Origin: Musa acuminata AAA Group
Taxonomy: Eukaryota > Streptophyta > Magnoliopsida > Zingiberales > Musaceae
Assembly: GCF_036884655.1 (NCBI RefSeq)
Contig: NC_088342.1
Span: forward strand, 15,638,001 to 15,702,000
Direction of reading: 5' to 3'
DNA length: 64,000 nucleotides
The stretch's first letter is position 1, and each line of letters starts with the position of its first letter. The notes beneath the pieces are model-generated. The model was not told the DNA's origin and did no database searches. It saw only the letters and a list, made by a program, of their open reading frames with translations. This document shows, piece by piece, positions 1 to 12,785 of this stretch. Position numbers and translations under genes: made by a program.

Positions 1-964
1 TGAGCCTTGTGTATACAGAAAGGTAAGAGGGAGCGCTATCACCTTTTTGGTGTTATATGTGGATGACATCCTCATCATTGGGAATGACGTAGGAATGCTA
101 TCCACAGTAAAGACTTGGTTATCTAGACACTTCTCCATAAAGGACTTAGGGGAAGCATCTTATATCTTGGGGATTAGAATCTATAGAGATAGATCCAAGA
201 GGATGCTTGGCTTGTCCCAGTCCAGGTACATAGTAACCATTGTCAAAAGGTTTGGCATGGAAAATTCCAAAGGGCAAACATGAATATGATACCTTATGCT
301 TCAGCAATAGGGTCTATCATGTATGCCATGCTATGTACTAGGCCTGATATAGCGCATGCTCTGAGTGTCACGAGCAGGTATCAGGCGGATCCAGGCTTGG
401 AGCACTGGAAAGCAGTAAAGTGTATCCTTAAGTACTTGAGAAGGACTAAGGATCTTTTACTAGTATATGGAGGCAATAGCCTTAAGGTTGAAGGCTACAC
501 TGACTCAAGTTTTCAGTCTGATGTCGATGATAGCAAGTCGAATTCAGGATATGTGTTTACCTTGAATGGAGGAGCAGTGTGCTGGAAGAGTTCCAAGCAA
601 GATACCACTGCTGACTCGACCACAGAGGCGGAGTACATTGCTGCATCAGATGCAGCAAAGGAGGGAGTCTGGGTGAAGAAGTTCATCACAGATTTGGGAG
701 TCGATACAGATAGCGACAAGTCGACTTCCTTATATTGCGACAACTATGGGGTGATTACTCAAATAAGGGAACCCGGGTCTTATCAGAAGTGTTCTGAGGA
801 GGTTCCAGCTTATAAGAGAGATCGTAACCCGAGGAGATGTAGCAGTGGAAAAAGTTCCATCCGAAGATAACATTGCAGATCCACTGACAAAGCCGTTGTC
901 TCAGATTGTCTTTGAGCGTCACAGGGGTCTGATGGGGATCAGACACATAGGTGATTGGCTTTAG
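1..964 (+). pseudogene. Element A0: 3' end of Angela-like copia pol (RT, RNase H)
   Basis: Truncated by the window edge. Reading begins inside reverse transcriptase. The catalytic YVDD motif (in LYVDDILIIGN) is intact near bases 55-69, followed by LGEASYILGIRIYRD, ASAIGSIMYAMLCTRPDIA and RNase H motifs ([19 protein letters not shown]). Two frameshifts, near 275 and 765-790, break the frame. The last part is read in another frame and ends in DPLTKPLSQ...GIRHIGDWL with TAG at 962-964. The order and wording of these motifs match the BARE/Angela lineage of Ty1/copia. A short purine tract (968-978) and then the LTR follow directly, as expected at the 3' end of an element. Confidence 0.9.
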
Positions 965-978
965 GTCAAGTGGGAGAT

Positions 979-2472
979 TGCTAGTCATAGGTGCCCAGCA
1001 AGCCAATCACGTGAGTGATGGCACGTGTGACTTGATACAGAATCTTTTTGCTTATTATATTATGGCGTATATCACTTTATAACTATTGCATAAATGCATA
1101 TATATTGTGATGTCCTTGGATTTGTGCAATGGGAATCGGATCGTGATGAGATCACGATAATGAGATCGATTCACCTTTAAATACATATCCTAAATAATCC
1201 CGGTCATAGGTTACTCGAGAGGGACATCGTGATAACCGGATAGACTGGTGTGCTGTATACCCGTCCATATGATGGATGCAGCTGGTCTCATAGCTGCTCG
1301 TGTAGGGACACTAGGGATACAGTACAGGTGCTCATTGGAGAATGAGTTCACTGATTGATCCGCTTACGGAATGCTGGATGGTTGATGATGCCTTATTGTC
1401 AGACAAGCGATTCCGTAGTCCTAGTGGTGTATCTGGTCCTTAGACTTGAGACACCAAGGATGTCCTGTATGAGTGCTCCACTCTTTGATACCAGACTTAT
1501 AGGTTTGGCTGTTCCCAGATCTAGTACAGCTGGTCATTGGGAGTGGTAGTCGACCTTACGAGGGCTATTGAGTGTCAATAGAGGATCATCCACTCTCGGC
1601 GTCATGAGAGGAATATCCTATGTGTTCTTGCTCAGACAAATCCCTGGCCAGGGTCATTCGGGTTGAGAGAGAAAGAGTTCTCCGGGAGAATCCGATTAGA
1701 GCGAGACTCGAGTAGAAACCGTATGGGTCTGACAGCACCATGCTCGATATACGGTCTCTGGGATATTAGATGGATGAGGGACTATAGGTACATGGTAACT
1801 GAGGACAGACAGGTCCAATGGATTGGATTCCCCTGTATCGTCTGGGGACTACGGCGTAGTGGCCTAGTACTTCCGTAGTCGATGAGTCGAGTGAATTATT
1901 ACAGAGATAATAATTCACTAAGTTAGAAGGAGTTCTGACAGGTATGACTCACGGCCAGCTCGATATTGGGCCTAGAGGGTCACACACATATGGTAGGCAT
2001 TGCGATGAGTAGAGGTTCGGATATGAGATATCCGACGGAGCCCTTGTCTTATTGGATGCAGATCCAATACCCACTAGGGAAAGGACCCATTAGGGTTTTG
2101 ACACGGGATCTCTATAAATAGGAGGGATTCACAGCCTCATAGGCTAGAGTCTTTGCTTGCCCTTCCTATTCTCCTCTCCCTCTCCACCTCAGAGTAGGCC
2201 TGGAGTTTTGAGGAGCGTCGTCGCAACCCTGCTGTGTGGATCACCGCTAGAGAGGAGGACGCTTGACCTCCTTCACCCTCTCCTAAGGATCTGCAAGGAA
2301 ACAGGGATATACGATCTCCCTAGGTAACACAATCTCTATACGCAGTTTTGTGTTTTGCGGATTTTGCGCACCAATCTTCGCACGACGACGAACATCTTTT
2401 TGGGAATCTGGGATTTTGTTTTTCTTGTTCTTCCGCTGCGCATATGATGTCGCCCCCTATGATTTCCCAACA
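979..2472 (+). repeat. Angela-like LTR shared by A0 and A
   Basis: About 1.49 kb, starting TGCTAG right after the purine tract AAGTGGGAGAT (968-978) and ending CCCAACA. It sits 3' of the A0 pol and 5' of the leader and gag of A, so it serves as 3' LTR for one and 5' LTR for the other. A TATA box lies at 2113-2120. Diverged minus-strand pieces of the same LTR family occur at 47766-48166. Confidence 0.82.
2113..2120 (+). promoter_or_regulatory. TATA box in the A/A0 LTR
   Basis: TATAAATA followed by GGAGGGATTCAC, about 360 bases from the LTR end. This is the expected place for the U3 promoter that starts element RNA. Confidence 0.6.
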
Positions 2473-2477
2473 GCTTT

Positions 2478-2489
2478 TGATATCAAATT
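2478..2489 (+). other. Degenerate primer binding site of element A
   Basis: TGATATCAAATT lies 5 bases after the LTR end and matches 8 of 12 bases of the usual initiator-Met primer site TGGTATCAGAGC. The mismatches are mostly purine or pyrimidine transitions. The call rests mainly on position. Confidence 0.45.
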
Positions 2490-3597
2490 TGTTGACATAA
2501 AAGGGAAAGAAAGGGCAGTAATTATTGTTGCCCCTTGGATTGGCCAAAAGTAGTAGGAATGAGAGTAGCATGGCTGCCCTCAACCTGCTGCATGGCAGCC
2601 CCTATAGCCTAGTTTCTTGGCTGCAAGAGGGCACCCTTGGTGGTCAGGGTTTCCTGGCCATAGGGGTTGCCCAAGCTGCCAAGAGTTCTGGCTGCATGGG
2701 GCACCTACAGCCCATAGCAGCTCTGTAGCCATAGTTTACTAGCTGTATGGGATTCCTTGGTGGCTAGGGTTTCCTAGCCATGCAAGGCAATCCAGTGGCC
2801 TAGGATTCCTGGTTTTCGAGGAGTCTCTATATGGTAAAATTTCCTTACTTAAGATGGAACTACCTACCATGTGGGGAACCTACGATGTAGGGAACCCCAT
2901 GGTAGGCTTCCTAAAATATTACATATAATTAATTAAAATAATTTAATTAATTATTATTATCTAGTAGTCCTACATGGTAATGTGTACATGTGATGTATAA
3001 TGTCGACGGATGATCATGGACCATATGATGTATGTGTACATGTGATGTGATTATTATTATTATTGGGGCCTACGAGCTTCTAATTTATTTTTCGTTTATT
3101 GTTGGGCCTATGTGCCTGTGATTAAGTTGTAATTATATAAGAAGGCATAGTGGGAGCGTAGAAGCAATAGTGGAACCTATGAGGCCAAGACAGACGATCG
3201 TAACACATGAAGAAGAGCCAAGATACCGACGAAACTGACGATGATGAGATGGACGATCACAGGGCATGGAGATGCGCTGTTGCACACATAGATCTTGATA
3301 TGAGTAATCAAGCTTACTAGCTTAGGCTTGATTACATTAGGATATGGTCAATGATCATCTAGTGTGATTGCTCATATGATGTGTGATTAATTATACACCT
3401 ACTAGATATGTATATATATTTGCATGTGATTTACATATATATATATTAAATATGTATGTGTGTGATACATTATGTTAGGAGACTGAATCAAAATATTCTC
3501 TCTCGATAATATTAAGTCGGTAAATGTGAGACAATTAGATTAACCCACATGGCCTTCCATTGTTATAAGTAGAGATCGATTCCCGATATAGGTTGAG

Positions 3598-3892
3598 TTG
3601 GTCGAGTCCCTCAAGTCTCACCTATGTTGTGATTTGCTATCTTACCTATGACATAGAGATGTCATCGGTGACCTGAGGACATGGTATTCTTGGTCGAGTC
3701 TCTCGAGGGTATACCATCGAATCAGACTCATCTTGTAACGAATGTGTTGACTTAACCGAACGTCATAGTTGGTCGAGTCCCTCGAGGCCATGATGGTTCA
3801 GAGGCCAAACAGGATGGGAATCATAAGGAGTTGTGATCAACAAAAGTTGCCTACCTTTTGGGCTTAGTGTGATTGGTCGAGTCCCTTGAGGG
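3598..3892 (+). repeat. Four dispersed copies of a 20-base leader motif
   Basis: Copies at 3598-3615, 3690-3709, 3769-3788 and 3873-3892 share TTGGTCGAGTCCCTCGAGG with few changes. Spacing is about 80-105 bases. Each copy contains an interrupted palindrome, CGAG-TCC-CTCG or a close variant. All lie just 5' of gag in the leader of element A. Confidence 0.75.
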
Positions 3893-4119
3893 TACCCTAA
3901 GATGTTGATTGGATGTCAATCCCCACTAGAAGTCTATTAGAGACTTCTATTTCATATGCTAAGGGTGTCACGTGACTCACTAGAAAAATAGTGGGAGTAG
4001 ATTAAGAAGATAGAAGTCCATATCTTATTTGTTTATTTTTCTACAAAATCTGTATGTTATCTATTTCAGTTGCATCTTTATTTTAAAAAATATATCGCTT
4101 TCCAATCCCTTACATGGCA

Positions 4120-4387
4120 TACTTGATGTCAACCGCATCACTAGTCTGAATTATATGGATTAGCTCTGCAACTTGAGAATTATTCTCACAACGGAGAAAA
4201 TTGTGTATGTCATTGATACAGTGATGCCTACACCCGAGAAAGGAGCAAGCAAGGATGAGATCGCTCACTACATGAAGTACATAGATAACTCAACTCTTGT
4301 TTAGTATTACATGTTGGGCTCCATGACTCCTGAGTTATAGAGACAACATAAAAAGATGGATGTTAGATCCATTCTCCTATAAGTCCA
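4120..4387 (+). pseudogene. Element A gag, 5' part
   Basis: Conceptual reading with stops gives KDEIAHYMKYIDNSTL and YYMLGSMTPE-like stretches typical of Angela Gag. Internal TAG codons replace Q or W codons. The piece ends at the GTCCA target site of element B. The same frame resumes at 19503 with KLFEKY-like residues, so one gag gene was split here. Confidence 0.8.
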
Positions 4388-4829
4388 TATTAGAAAAATA
4401 TGACAAAGAAGAGGATAAAAACACTATGGAAACAAATAACAAACACAAGATCAAGAATACTATAGGAAATATATTTAGACTTGAAATGTGTATAAACACT
4501 TTCCTAAAAATGATATTTGCACTCTCTTCTCAATAAGATTACTATGGGTTTGATGCAAATAGTTTTAGTGGATATGACAAGCCTTTAGAAGATCTGTATT
4601 GAGCAAACAATAAAGAATCTTCAAAGAGGAATTAGATAATATCTAATTCAATCACTTGGAGAATAAAAAAGAGTATGAAAGAGGTGTCTTCATTATTTAC
4701 CCTCAAATACCTATTTATAGATATTTTTCTCAAAAGACACAACCTTTGAAAAATAACTAAAAAAAACCACCTTTTCAAATAAATCTTTTGAAAAGAAATT
4801 CTTTTTTTTAATTTGAACAATTTATAATA
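4388..4829 (-). repeat. 3' LTR of element B
   Basis: 442 bases, matching 19040-19502 along its whole length with scattered substitutions and small indels. Followed on the + strand by ATCCCCCACTT, the complement of the polypurine tract. Confidence 0.9.
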
Positions 4830-5280
4830 ATCCCCCACTTATTCAAATTTAAAATTTTCTCCAAGTGATTAAATAGTATTTATAAATAAAATAATATATC
4901 TTTCGATTTGAATATTACCTTAGTGTAAGCATCACAAAGTGAAGTCGAAATCCCAAATAGCATAAAAGCTTTGAATTTGTTATTCCTAATAACAATACCA
5001 ATGATACCACACAAATAAATATAATATCCTTGTATTCCTCATAAAATCTCGCTCAGCCCTAATATGGCCTTGGGCTCATCCAAGTTTATGAACTTTTATG
5101 AGAGAAAACTCCAACTCTCAATCGAAGTGGCACCACTTCTAAGTTCATATAGGTGAAGTTCTTATAGTATCTTTGTCATTCTTTGAGATACTTGTCCTAA
5201 CTTGACTGAACTTCATTAAGAGTATAATTAACTCAACCCTCATTCGGTGATAACTAGAACTTCATTAAGAGTATAATTAA

Positions 5281-5414
5281 CTTCATTAAGAGTTTTGCCC
5301 CCATCCATTTTGATGTTGATCTTACAACTTCTCTTGTAAGAGGTTTAGTGAATGGATTAGCCAAATTCTCACTTGTTTTCACAAATGTGAGTGAAATAAT
5401 CCCACTCTTGATTA
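5281..5414 (-). pseudogene. Element B pol C-terminus (RNase H tail), separated fragment
   Basis: On the minus strand, short stretches around ENLANPFTKPLT are readable in shifted frames. This is the usual LADPFTKGL ending of copia RNase H. The rest of the domain is at 15166-15377, displaced by D and C. The 450 bases between this and the LTR (4830-5280) are untranslated and AT-rich, with nothing else recognisable. Confidence 0.75.
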
Positions 5415-5419
5415 ATTTC

Positions 5420-6787
5420 TGTTAGGATCAAGAGCACTAAGAGGGGGTGGTGGGGGGGGGGGGGTTCGGTGAATTAGTGCAGCGGAAAACTTTCGACGAT
5501 TTAAAACGACGTTCGTACGATAAAAGCGATTTCAGTATGAAAGATGATTCGGAAATTGTTTTAACTTAGATTAGGCGAAGTGCAGTTAAAGTAAAGTTAT
5601 GGAGGCAGTTTACAGTTAAGATAGAGAATAGAAAGTAAATGCAAACCGAGATTTAGAGTGGTTCGGTCAATCTTGACCTACATCCACTTTTGGCTTCCTC
5701 CTCTGTTAAGGTCACCGACGTCCACTAGAGGCCTTCCTTCAATAGGCGAAGGCCAACCACCCTTTTACAGTTTCACTCCTTTTGACGAGCTTAGGAGACA
5801 ACCCCTATAGAATTTTCTCTCCTCTCTTGAAAGATCAAAATTTGGAAGAAAAGAGGGAGGAGAACTTCTAGCCTTTACAACACTTTTGAGCTCTAAAATC
5901 ACAGAGTAAGATTAAGCTTTCAGTGCCCTTTCATGTAGGAAAGGGTGGGGTATATATAGGCCCCAAATTGATTTGAATTTGGAGCTCAAAAATATCTTTT
6001 CCCGGATTTCCGGGGTCCTGGCGGTACTACCTCCTAACTGGGGTGGTACAACTACCTGGCAGCTCGGAGATTGAGCCTTTGGGTGGTGCCACCATCTGAC
6101 AAGGGCGGTTGCACCACCTAGTCTCGCTCAAAGACTGAGCCCAAGCGGTGCCACCGCTTGACTGGGGTGGTTGCATCGCCCAGTCTCGCTCGGAGACTGA
6201 GCCCAGGCGGTGGCACCGCCTGACTAGGGCAGTTGCACCGCCCAGATTTCCTGGGAGACTGAGCTCCTGGTCGGTGCCACCGCTTGGCAGGAATTCTAGT
6301 CCGAATGGGTTGATCTATTCGGCCCAATTTGGGTCTATCAAGGGCCCAATTGCCCCCAGATTAAGTTAATGGGATCACCTCTCATTCCTAACTTAATCTA
6401 CATGCTAACTACGATATTTCTTAAGACATTTTCTGCAACTTGCTTTGGTGCGTCAATCGCTTTTTCCGGCGAACATCTAACGAGCCTTCTGCGATGCTCC
6501 AGCGGACTTCCGGCCAACTCTTGGACTTGCGACAATCCACTTGGCGAGTTCCAACGAGCTTCTTTGGCAAGCTCCTGGACTTCTCGGATTTGTTCCCGTA
6601 AAACCTTCGACGACTGTCCAGACTTCCATCGAACTCTCGAACCCCCAACGTGATCATGGTCTTGACTCCGGCACAACTCCTGCTACATGTCTTACTTCCA
6701 TCATAGTTAATCTTGTACACTTATCTCAACATATGGATTAGATAACAAATGACAATTGATTTCATCATCAAAATCCGAGATTCAACA
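5420..6787 (-). repeat. 3' LTR of element D
   Basis: 1368 bases, TGTTAGG...TTCAACA on +. It has a long G tract (about 5444-5464), a reverse TATA box (5951-5958), a GC-rich palindrome block (about 6015-6290), and the palindrome that spans the LTR/purine-tract border (6753-6819). Confidence 0.92.
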
Positions 6788-8110
6788 ATCTCCCCCTTTT
6801 TGATGATGACAATCAATTGATAACAGAGTTAACCTTAACTCCCCCTATCTATATGCCATACTTGAGATAAGTCATTCTTGAATTCAAAGCCTTTGAATTC
6901 AAGAGACATTAAGATCATTTAACCTTATTAATACTCCCATCATGATTCTTATCATGATGTATTTCTCTGAAAATGATGTCAAGGCTTGACATCCATTTTC
7001 AGGTTTTACATTGTAAATGTGAAAGATAGCAATCGTAGCAATTCATCATATGGTAAGATATCAACATGTAAAACTGTGATGTAAGTTCTTGATATCTTAA
7101 CATAATACAAACGTTTCAAGTGTTTAGCAATCATAGCATTTCATCACATGACAAGATATCAATTTATAGAATTGTAATGTATGCTTTAGATATCTTAACA
7201 TAATGCAGATATGGCAATAACATAGTGCAAATATGACATAGTGCAAATATGGCAATCATAGTAATTCTGTCACCAATTTATTATATATTTCGATGTAAGC
7301 TTTTGATATCTTAACATAATTCAAATTCAAATATAGCACTCATAGCATCAATTCAAATATGGCACTCATAGTATCAATTTATATATTTCTCCTTCTTTGT
7401 CATCAACAAAAAGGAGAACGATATAGGCAAATTTTAACTAGGTTTATGTCATTTTTCAACAATGAGTGATAGGATACTAATTATATAACTATCTCAAGGA
7501 AAACATGACATGGAGGTAACTTTCATTACTTCTTACTCTTTATTTGTTATTATCTTTTTGCATGAAGGATGAAAGCCATTTGTGAGCTTACTCGAATGAA
7601 GTTAAAATTGATAAGATATTAAAGCACACTTCATTTTTACAAGAATCAAGATATGTGTGTGAATCAAATCCTTGCACGTAAAACTATTTCTCAAAAGATA
7701 TAAGAAGAAATCATCAAGTCCATTTCTCAAAAGATATTTTTCACATGATAAGTCTATGAGAGATGCATTTGCTAGGTGATTTTATATGTCAAAAATCAAT
7801 GATGTGAATCCAAAACTCGATATGACATATGTTTATTAAGTCCGGAAGAGAATAATATATCGAGAAAATCCGATTGTTAGGATCAAGAAGATCCGAAAAT
7901 AAAATTTAACACTTTTATGTATTCAGACGAGGTTTTGCTATAGATTTTCAAATTCAATCATGAAGATAAAATATGCTTATTATCATGAAAATTTTTTGTA
8001 TCCAAGACACATAATTTCCAACATGTATTTAAGGCATATAATTATGTAAAATCATTATGGCAATTAAGTGATTTGATCATTAAATTAAAAAAATCCAAAA
8101 AATAATCTTA
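6788..8110 (-). other. Element D 3' untranslated region
   Basis: 1.3 kb between the end of pol and the 3' LTR, AT-rich and without a credible gene. It holds the polypurine tract (minus GGGGGAGAT), a palindromic GAGTTAACCTTAACTC just inside it (about 6827-6843), and a second purine-rich site with flanking complementary arms near 7385-7415. Its course closely parallels the 3' part of element K (about 38801-40107, opposite strand). Confidence 0.75.
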
Positions 8111-11100
8111 ACAAGTTTATGCATTCGGACATATTAACATTCCTAATTCTCTTCTAATGAAATCAAATTGTTCTTCACTTAGAGGTTTTGTAAAAATATC
8201 AGCTAGTTGATGCTTTGTATCAATGAACTCTATGATTACATCATGATTAGTGACATGATCTCGTATAAAGTGATGTCTAATATCAATATGTTTTATTCTT
8301 AAGTGTTAAATGAGATTCTTTGTTAAACATATTGCACTTGTGTTATCACATTTAATGGGAATGTTTTTAAGATGGACTTTATAATCTTCTAAGGTGTTTT
8401 TCATCCACACAACTTGTGCACAGCATGCACTAGCTGTAATATACTCAGCTTTAGTTGTTGATAGTGCAACCGAGTTTTGTTTCTTAGATGACCAGGAAAC
8501 AAGGGAATGTCCCAAAAATTAACTTGTTCCTAATGTGCTTTTTCTATCTAGTCTTCACCCAGCAAAATCCGCATCAGCATAAGCAATTAACTTAAAATTC
8601 TTGGATTTTGGATACCATAATCCTAGATTTGTGGTACCTTTAAGATATTTAAGTATTCATTTAACTGCTTTGAGATGAGATATCTTAGGGTTCGATTGAA
8701 ACCTAGCACAAAGTCAAACACTGAACATGATATCTGGTCTAGTTGCAGTGAGGTAAAGTAAACTTCCTATCATACCCCTATAAGTTTTTTGATCGAAGCT
8801 TTCTCCACTTCATCAACTTCTAACTTAGTGGAGGTGCTCATAGGAGTGTTAATAGCTTTTGAGCTATCCATATTAAATCTTTTCAGCAGATCTAAAGCAT
8901 ATTTAGTTCAACTAATAAAGATGCCATTGTTTAGTTGCTTAATTTGTAAGCCTAAGAAAAAGGTTAATTCTCCCATTAAACTCATTTCAAATTTGAGACT
9001 CATGGTTTTAGCAAAAGATTCACAAAGAGATTCATTCGTAGAACCGAAGATAACATCATTAACATAAATCTGAACAATGAGAAAATTATTTTTAAAATTC
9101 TTGATAAACAATGTAGTATCGACCTTGCCTTTTGTGAAATTATTTTCAATAAGAAAAGTACTAAATCTATCATACTAAGCCCTTGGGGCTTGTTTTAAAC
9201 CATAGAGAGCTTTAGTTAATTTAAATATATGATTAGGGAGGCTATTATTTTCAAATCCGGGAGGTTGTTCAACATAAACTTCTTCAGAAATAAAGCCATT
9301 AAGAAAAGCGCTTTTAACATCCATTTGAAACAACTTAAAATTATTATTACTAGCATAGGCAAGGAACATCCTTATGGCTTCTAATCTAGCCACTGGAGCA
9401 AAGGTTTCTTCGTAATTGATACCTTCTTCTTGGTTGAAACCTTTGGTCACTAATCTAGCATTGTTTCTAACCACGATACCATATTCATCTTGCTTGCTTA
9501 TAAAGACCCATTTAGTACCAATAACTAAATGGTCATTTGGCCTAGGAACAAGTTTCCATACCTTATTTCTCTCAAATTGATTTAACTCATCTTGCATTGC
9601 GATAATCCATGAATCATCTTTCATGGCTTCGTCAATACATTTAGGTTCAATTTGGGAGAGAAAAGTGGCGTTGGTACAAAAATTTTTAAGAGAAGAACGT
9701 GTTTGAACCCTCTTAGATGTGTCTCCTAGGATTAGCTCCTTAGGATGAGCATCTACATACTTCCAATCCTTGGATAAGGATGTTTTGGAAGTGGATGCAT
9801 CTAAGTTGCTAGTTAGAGAAGGGGTTTCATTTAAATTCAAAGAATCGAAATTAACATCATCATCAAAATCATTGTTCTTGATTTCGGAAATCTCATTGAA
9901 AATAACATGAATGGATTCTTCTATAATTAAAGTTCTTTTATTGAAGATATGAAAAGCTTTAGAAACCGAAGAATAACCAAGAAAAATTCCTTCATCGGAT
10001 TTAGCATCAAATTTTCCTAAGGTATCTTTTTCATTTAAGATAAAACACTTACACCCAAAAACTTTAAAATATAAAACATTGGGTTTTTTATTGTTCTACA
10101 ACTCATAGGGAGTTTTGGTGAGTAAGGGTCTTACTAGAACTCTATTCAAAATATAGCATGTAGTGTTTATGGCTTTGGCCCAAAAATATTTAGGTAGGCT
10201 ATGTTCATTCAACATGGTTCTTGTCATTTCTTATAAATTTCTATTCTTTCTTTCTACTACTCCATTTTGTTGAGGATTTCTTGGAGTAGAGAAGTTGTGG
10301 TTGTATCCATTAGATTCACAAAATTCTTGGAAATCACAGTTTTGAAATTCACCACCATGATCACTTCGAATTGATGAAATCATAAAACCCTTTTCATTTG
10401 GAACAAGTTTACAAAACTTGGTGACATATCTAAAGCATTCATTTTTGTGTTTCAAGAAATAAGTCCATGTGTATCTACTATAGTCATCTACAATGACGAA
10501 GGCGTATTTGCTACCTCCTAGGCTTGATGTAGAGATTGGTCCGAACAAGTCCATATGGATTAATTTTAAGGGCTTAGAGGTGCTTATTTGATTCTTAGAT
10601 TTGAAACTACCCTTAATTTATTTTCCTAATTGACAAGCATCACACACATTATCTTTGATGAACTTGATATGAGGAATTCCTCGTACAAGTTCTTTGGATG
10701 ATATTTGAGTGATTAGTTTCATGCTAGCATGACCTAATCTCCTATGCCAAAGCCAGGCATCCTCATTCAAAATGGAGAAACACATTTCATTGCAAAGATC
10801 ATTGATGTCAATGGTGTATACGTTATTCTGTTTTAATGCAATCATAGATGTGTTTTTGTGTGGTTTTTCAATTATGCAAGCATTAGATTCGAATTTGATA
10901 ATATATCCTTTATCACATAGTTGACTAATGCTCAAGAGGTTATGCTTTAAACCATCAACTAACAAAACATCTTCAATAAAGAAGTTGGATTTGTTACCTA
11001 TGGTTCCTTTGCTAATGATTTTACCCTTGTTGTCTCCGAAGGTGACATAGCCTTCATCTATGCTAATGAGCTTAGAGAATTGAGATGGATCTCCAGTCAT

Positions 11101-11163
11101 ATACCTTAAGTATCCACTATCAAGATACTATCTCTTGCTCCTAGCTTATGATGGTGTATGTCT
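8111..11163 (-). pseudogene. Element D pol: protease, integrase, RT, RNase H
   Basis: Domains in order: protease (LDSGY..YMTGDPS, 11040-11120), GAG-pre-integrase with the integrase zinc region (WHRRLGHASMK, CDACQLGK), integrase core (HMDLFGPIS, IRSDHGGEF, QQNGVVERKNR), RT and RNase H (ALSTTKAEYITASACC). Damage: TGG to TAG at 9175-9177 after KQAPRA, and the RT catalytic motif reads YVND (9055-9066), Asp to Asn. Further stops lie before the protease and in the integrase and RNase H. Every domain needed by an autonomous element was once present. Confidence 0.9.
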
Positions 11164-12735
11164 CTACAAGAAAGGATAATTTTTAGGTACCCATTTACTT
11201 TTGGGTGCCTCAAAAACTGATCTACATTGTTTATTATGTTGCATAGAGTTTATCATGGTTCCTTTAGGAACCCAAATCAGTTTGTTCGGGCTAATTTTCT
11301 TGAATAGACAATGATACGTTTTATGTACATGTTTGCAACAAAAGTTGCATTTGCTTTGGTGCTGAACATATAAGATAGGGCCTTTTATAAAGGTGGTTGG
11401 ATTTTGGTGAGGACTTCTCACAAATTCGATTCCACTTCTTTTGGGAACATGACCCTTATTTATAAGGATCATGTTCAAAGACTTGCTACCAACCTCGAAT
11501 TTCTTCAAGGCGTCCATAAGTAGCAAGTTCTCCTTTTGGAGAGTTTCTAGATCATGACATTTTTCACATTGAGCTAAACTATCATGATATTCAGTTTTTA
11601 ATTTATCAAAATTGCTAACAAAACTATCATGCTTATTTTTTAGTAATTTATATTTTCTACTAATTGTTTTGCATTCATCAAATAAGTCATGGAAGACATT
11701 TAATAATTCATCAAATGATAAATCTGCATTAATTAAATTTGTTACCTCCTCTTTGATGGCCATTAGGGCATAATGAGCAACTTGCTCAGTGTTGGACTCC
11801 TCTTCTTCGGACGCGCTCGAGTCATCCTACGTTGCTTTGAGTGCCTTCTTTTTTTATGTTCTCTTCTTGGCTTAGGGACAATCACTTTTGTAGTGTCCCA
11901 ACTTTTTGCACTCGTAGCAAATAACTTGATCCTTTTTAGGTTCAAATTTATTTTTTGTGTCATTTTTAAACTTGTTTCTCTTAATAAATTTTTTGAATTT
12001 TCTTGTTAGAAGTGCCAAGTCATCGTCATAGTCCTCATCACTTGAGTTTTCTCTCAAGTGGTCATCTAAAGTTCTAAGTGTCATATCCTTCCTAATCTTT
12101 GGAAGGATGTCTTCTTGCTCTTCATGAGCCTTGCAAGTCATTAATGACCCGATTAGTTCTTCAAGAGGGAAGTTGTTTAAATCTTTATCCTCTTGAATAG
12201 TAGTGACTTTAGGGTCCCAACTCTTAGGAAGGGATCCTAGAATCTTATTTATGAGCTCGAAATTCGAAAAACTTTTGTCGAGTCCTTTTAGACCATTGAT
12301 GACATCCATGAAACTAGTGTACATGTCGCCAATAGTCTCGCTTGGTTTTATTCGGAAAAGTTCAAAAGAATGTATCAAAAGATTGATTTTTGACTCTTTC
12401 ACTCTACTTGTGCCTTCGTGAGTCACTTCGAGTGTATGCCAAATATCAAATGCGGTTTCACAAACCGAAACACGATGGAACTCATTTTTATCAAGCGCAC
12501 AAAATAAGACATTCATAGCCTTTGCATTAAGAGCGAAAGTCGTCTTCTCCAATTCATTCCAATCAATCATTAGAAGAGAAGACTTCGAAAATCCATTTTC
12601 GATAAGATTCCAAAGTTCAAAATCTATTGAAATAAGGAAGATCCTCATTCGGGTCTTCCAATAGGTGTAGTCTGACCCATTGAACATGGGTGAACGTGTA
12701 ATAGAGTGGCCCTCTTGATTTCTGGCATATGCCAT
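11164..12735 (-). pseudogene. Element D gag (Sirevirus extended Gag)
   Basis: ATG at 12735, 36 bases inside the primer site. The N-terminal capsid-like part (HSITRSPMFNGSDYTYWKTR, IGDMYTSFMDVINGLKGL, LPKSWDPKVTTIQE) leads to a CCHC knuckle CYECKKLGHYKSDC near 11880-11925. A stop or frameshift there breaks it. The 11763-11164 frame then gives a Lys/Leu/Glu-rich coiled-coil stretch and a second knuckle (CNFCCKHVHKTYHC). It ends at an amber codon at 11164-11166, where F also has one. Confidence 0.88.
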
Positions 12736-12771
12736 CTCTCTTGGGTTTTAATCCGTTTGAGAGTTAACCTC

Positions 12772-12783
12772 GCTCTGATACCA
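12772..12783 (-). other. Primer binding site of element D
   Basis: Minus strand TGGTATCAGAGC, two bases inside the 5' LTR. It is complementary to the 3' end of plant initiator-Met tRNA, the usual copia primer. Confidence 0.9.
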
Positions 12784-12785
12784 AT

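Larger units (their letters stand above)
2473..4119 (+). other. Untranslated leader of element A
   Basis: No coding region is visible in these 1.6 kb. The first part is rich in short repeats around CATGGCTGCC and CTAGCC (2560-2830). AT-rich DNA with TATATA runs follows (2920-3470), then the four-copy motif described separately. A long leader before gag is normal for Angela/BARE elements. Confidence 0.6.

Noticed and set aside
2320..2583. 87-codon minus-strand frame with several Cys residues
   Set aside because: Overlaps the end of the Angela-like LTR and the primer site; no homologue recognised, and explained by the LTR.
6118..6720. Several overlapping frames on both strands in the D LTR (also 13267-14080 and 55526-55951)
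   Set aside because: LTR sequence with low stop density because of GC content; overlapping in all phases and copied wherever the LTR occurs.
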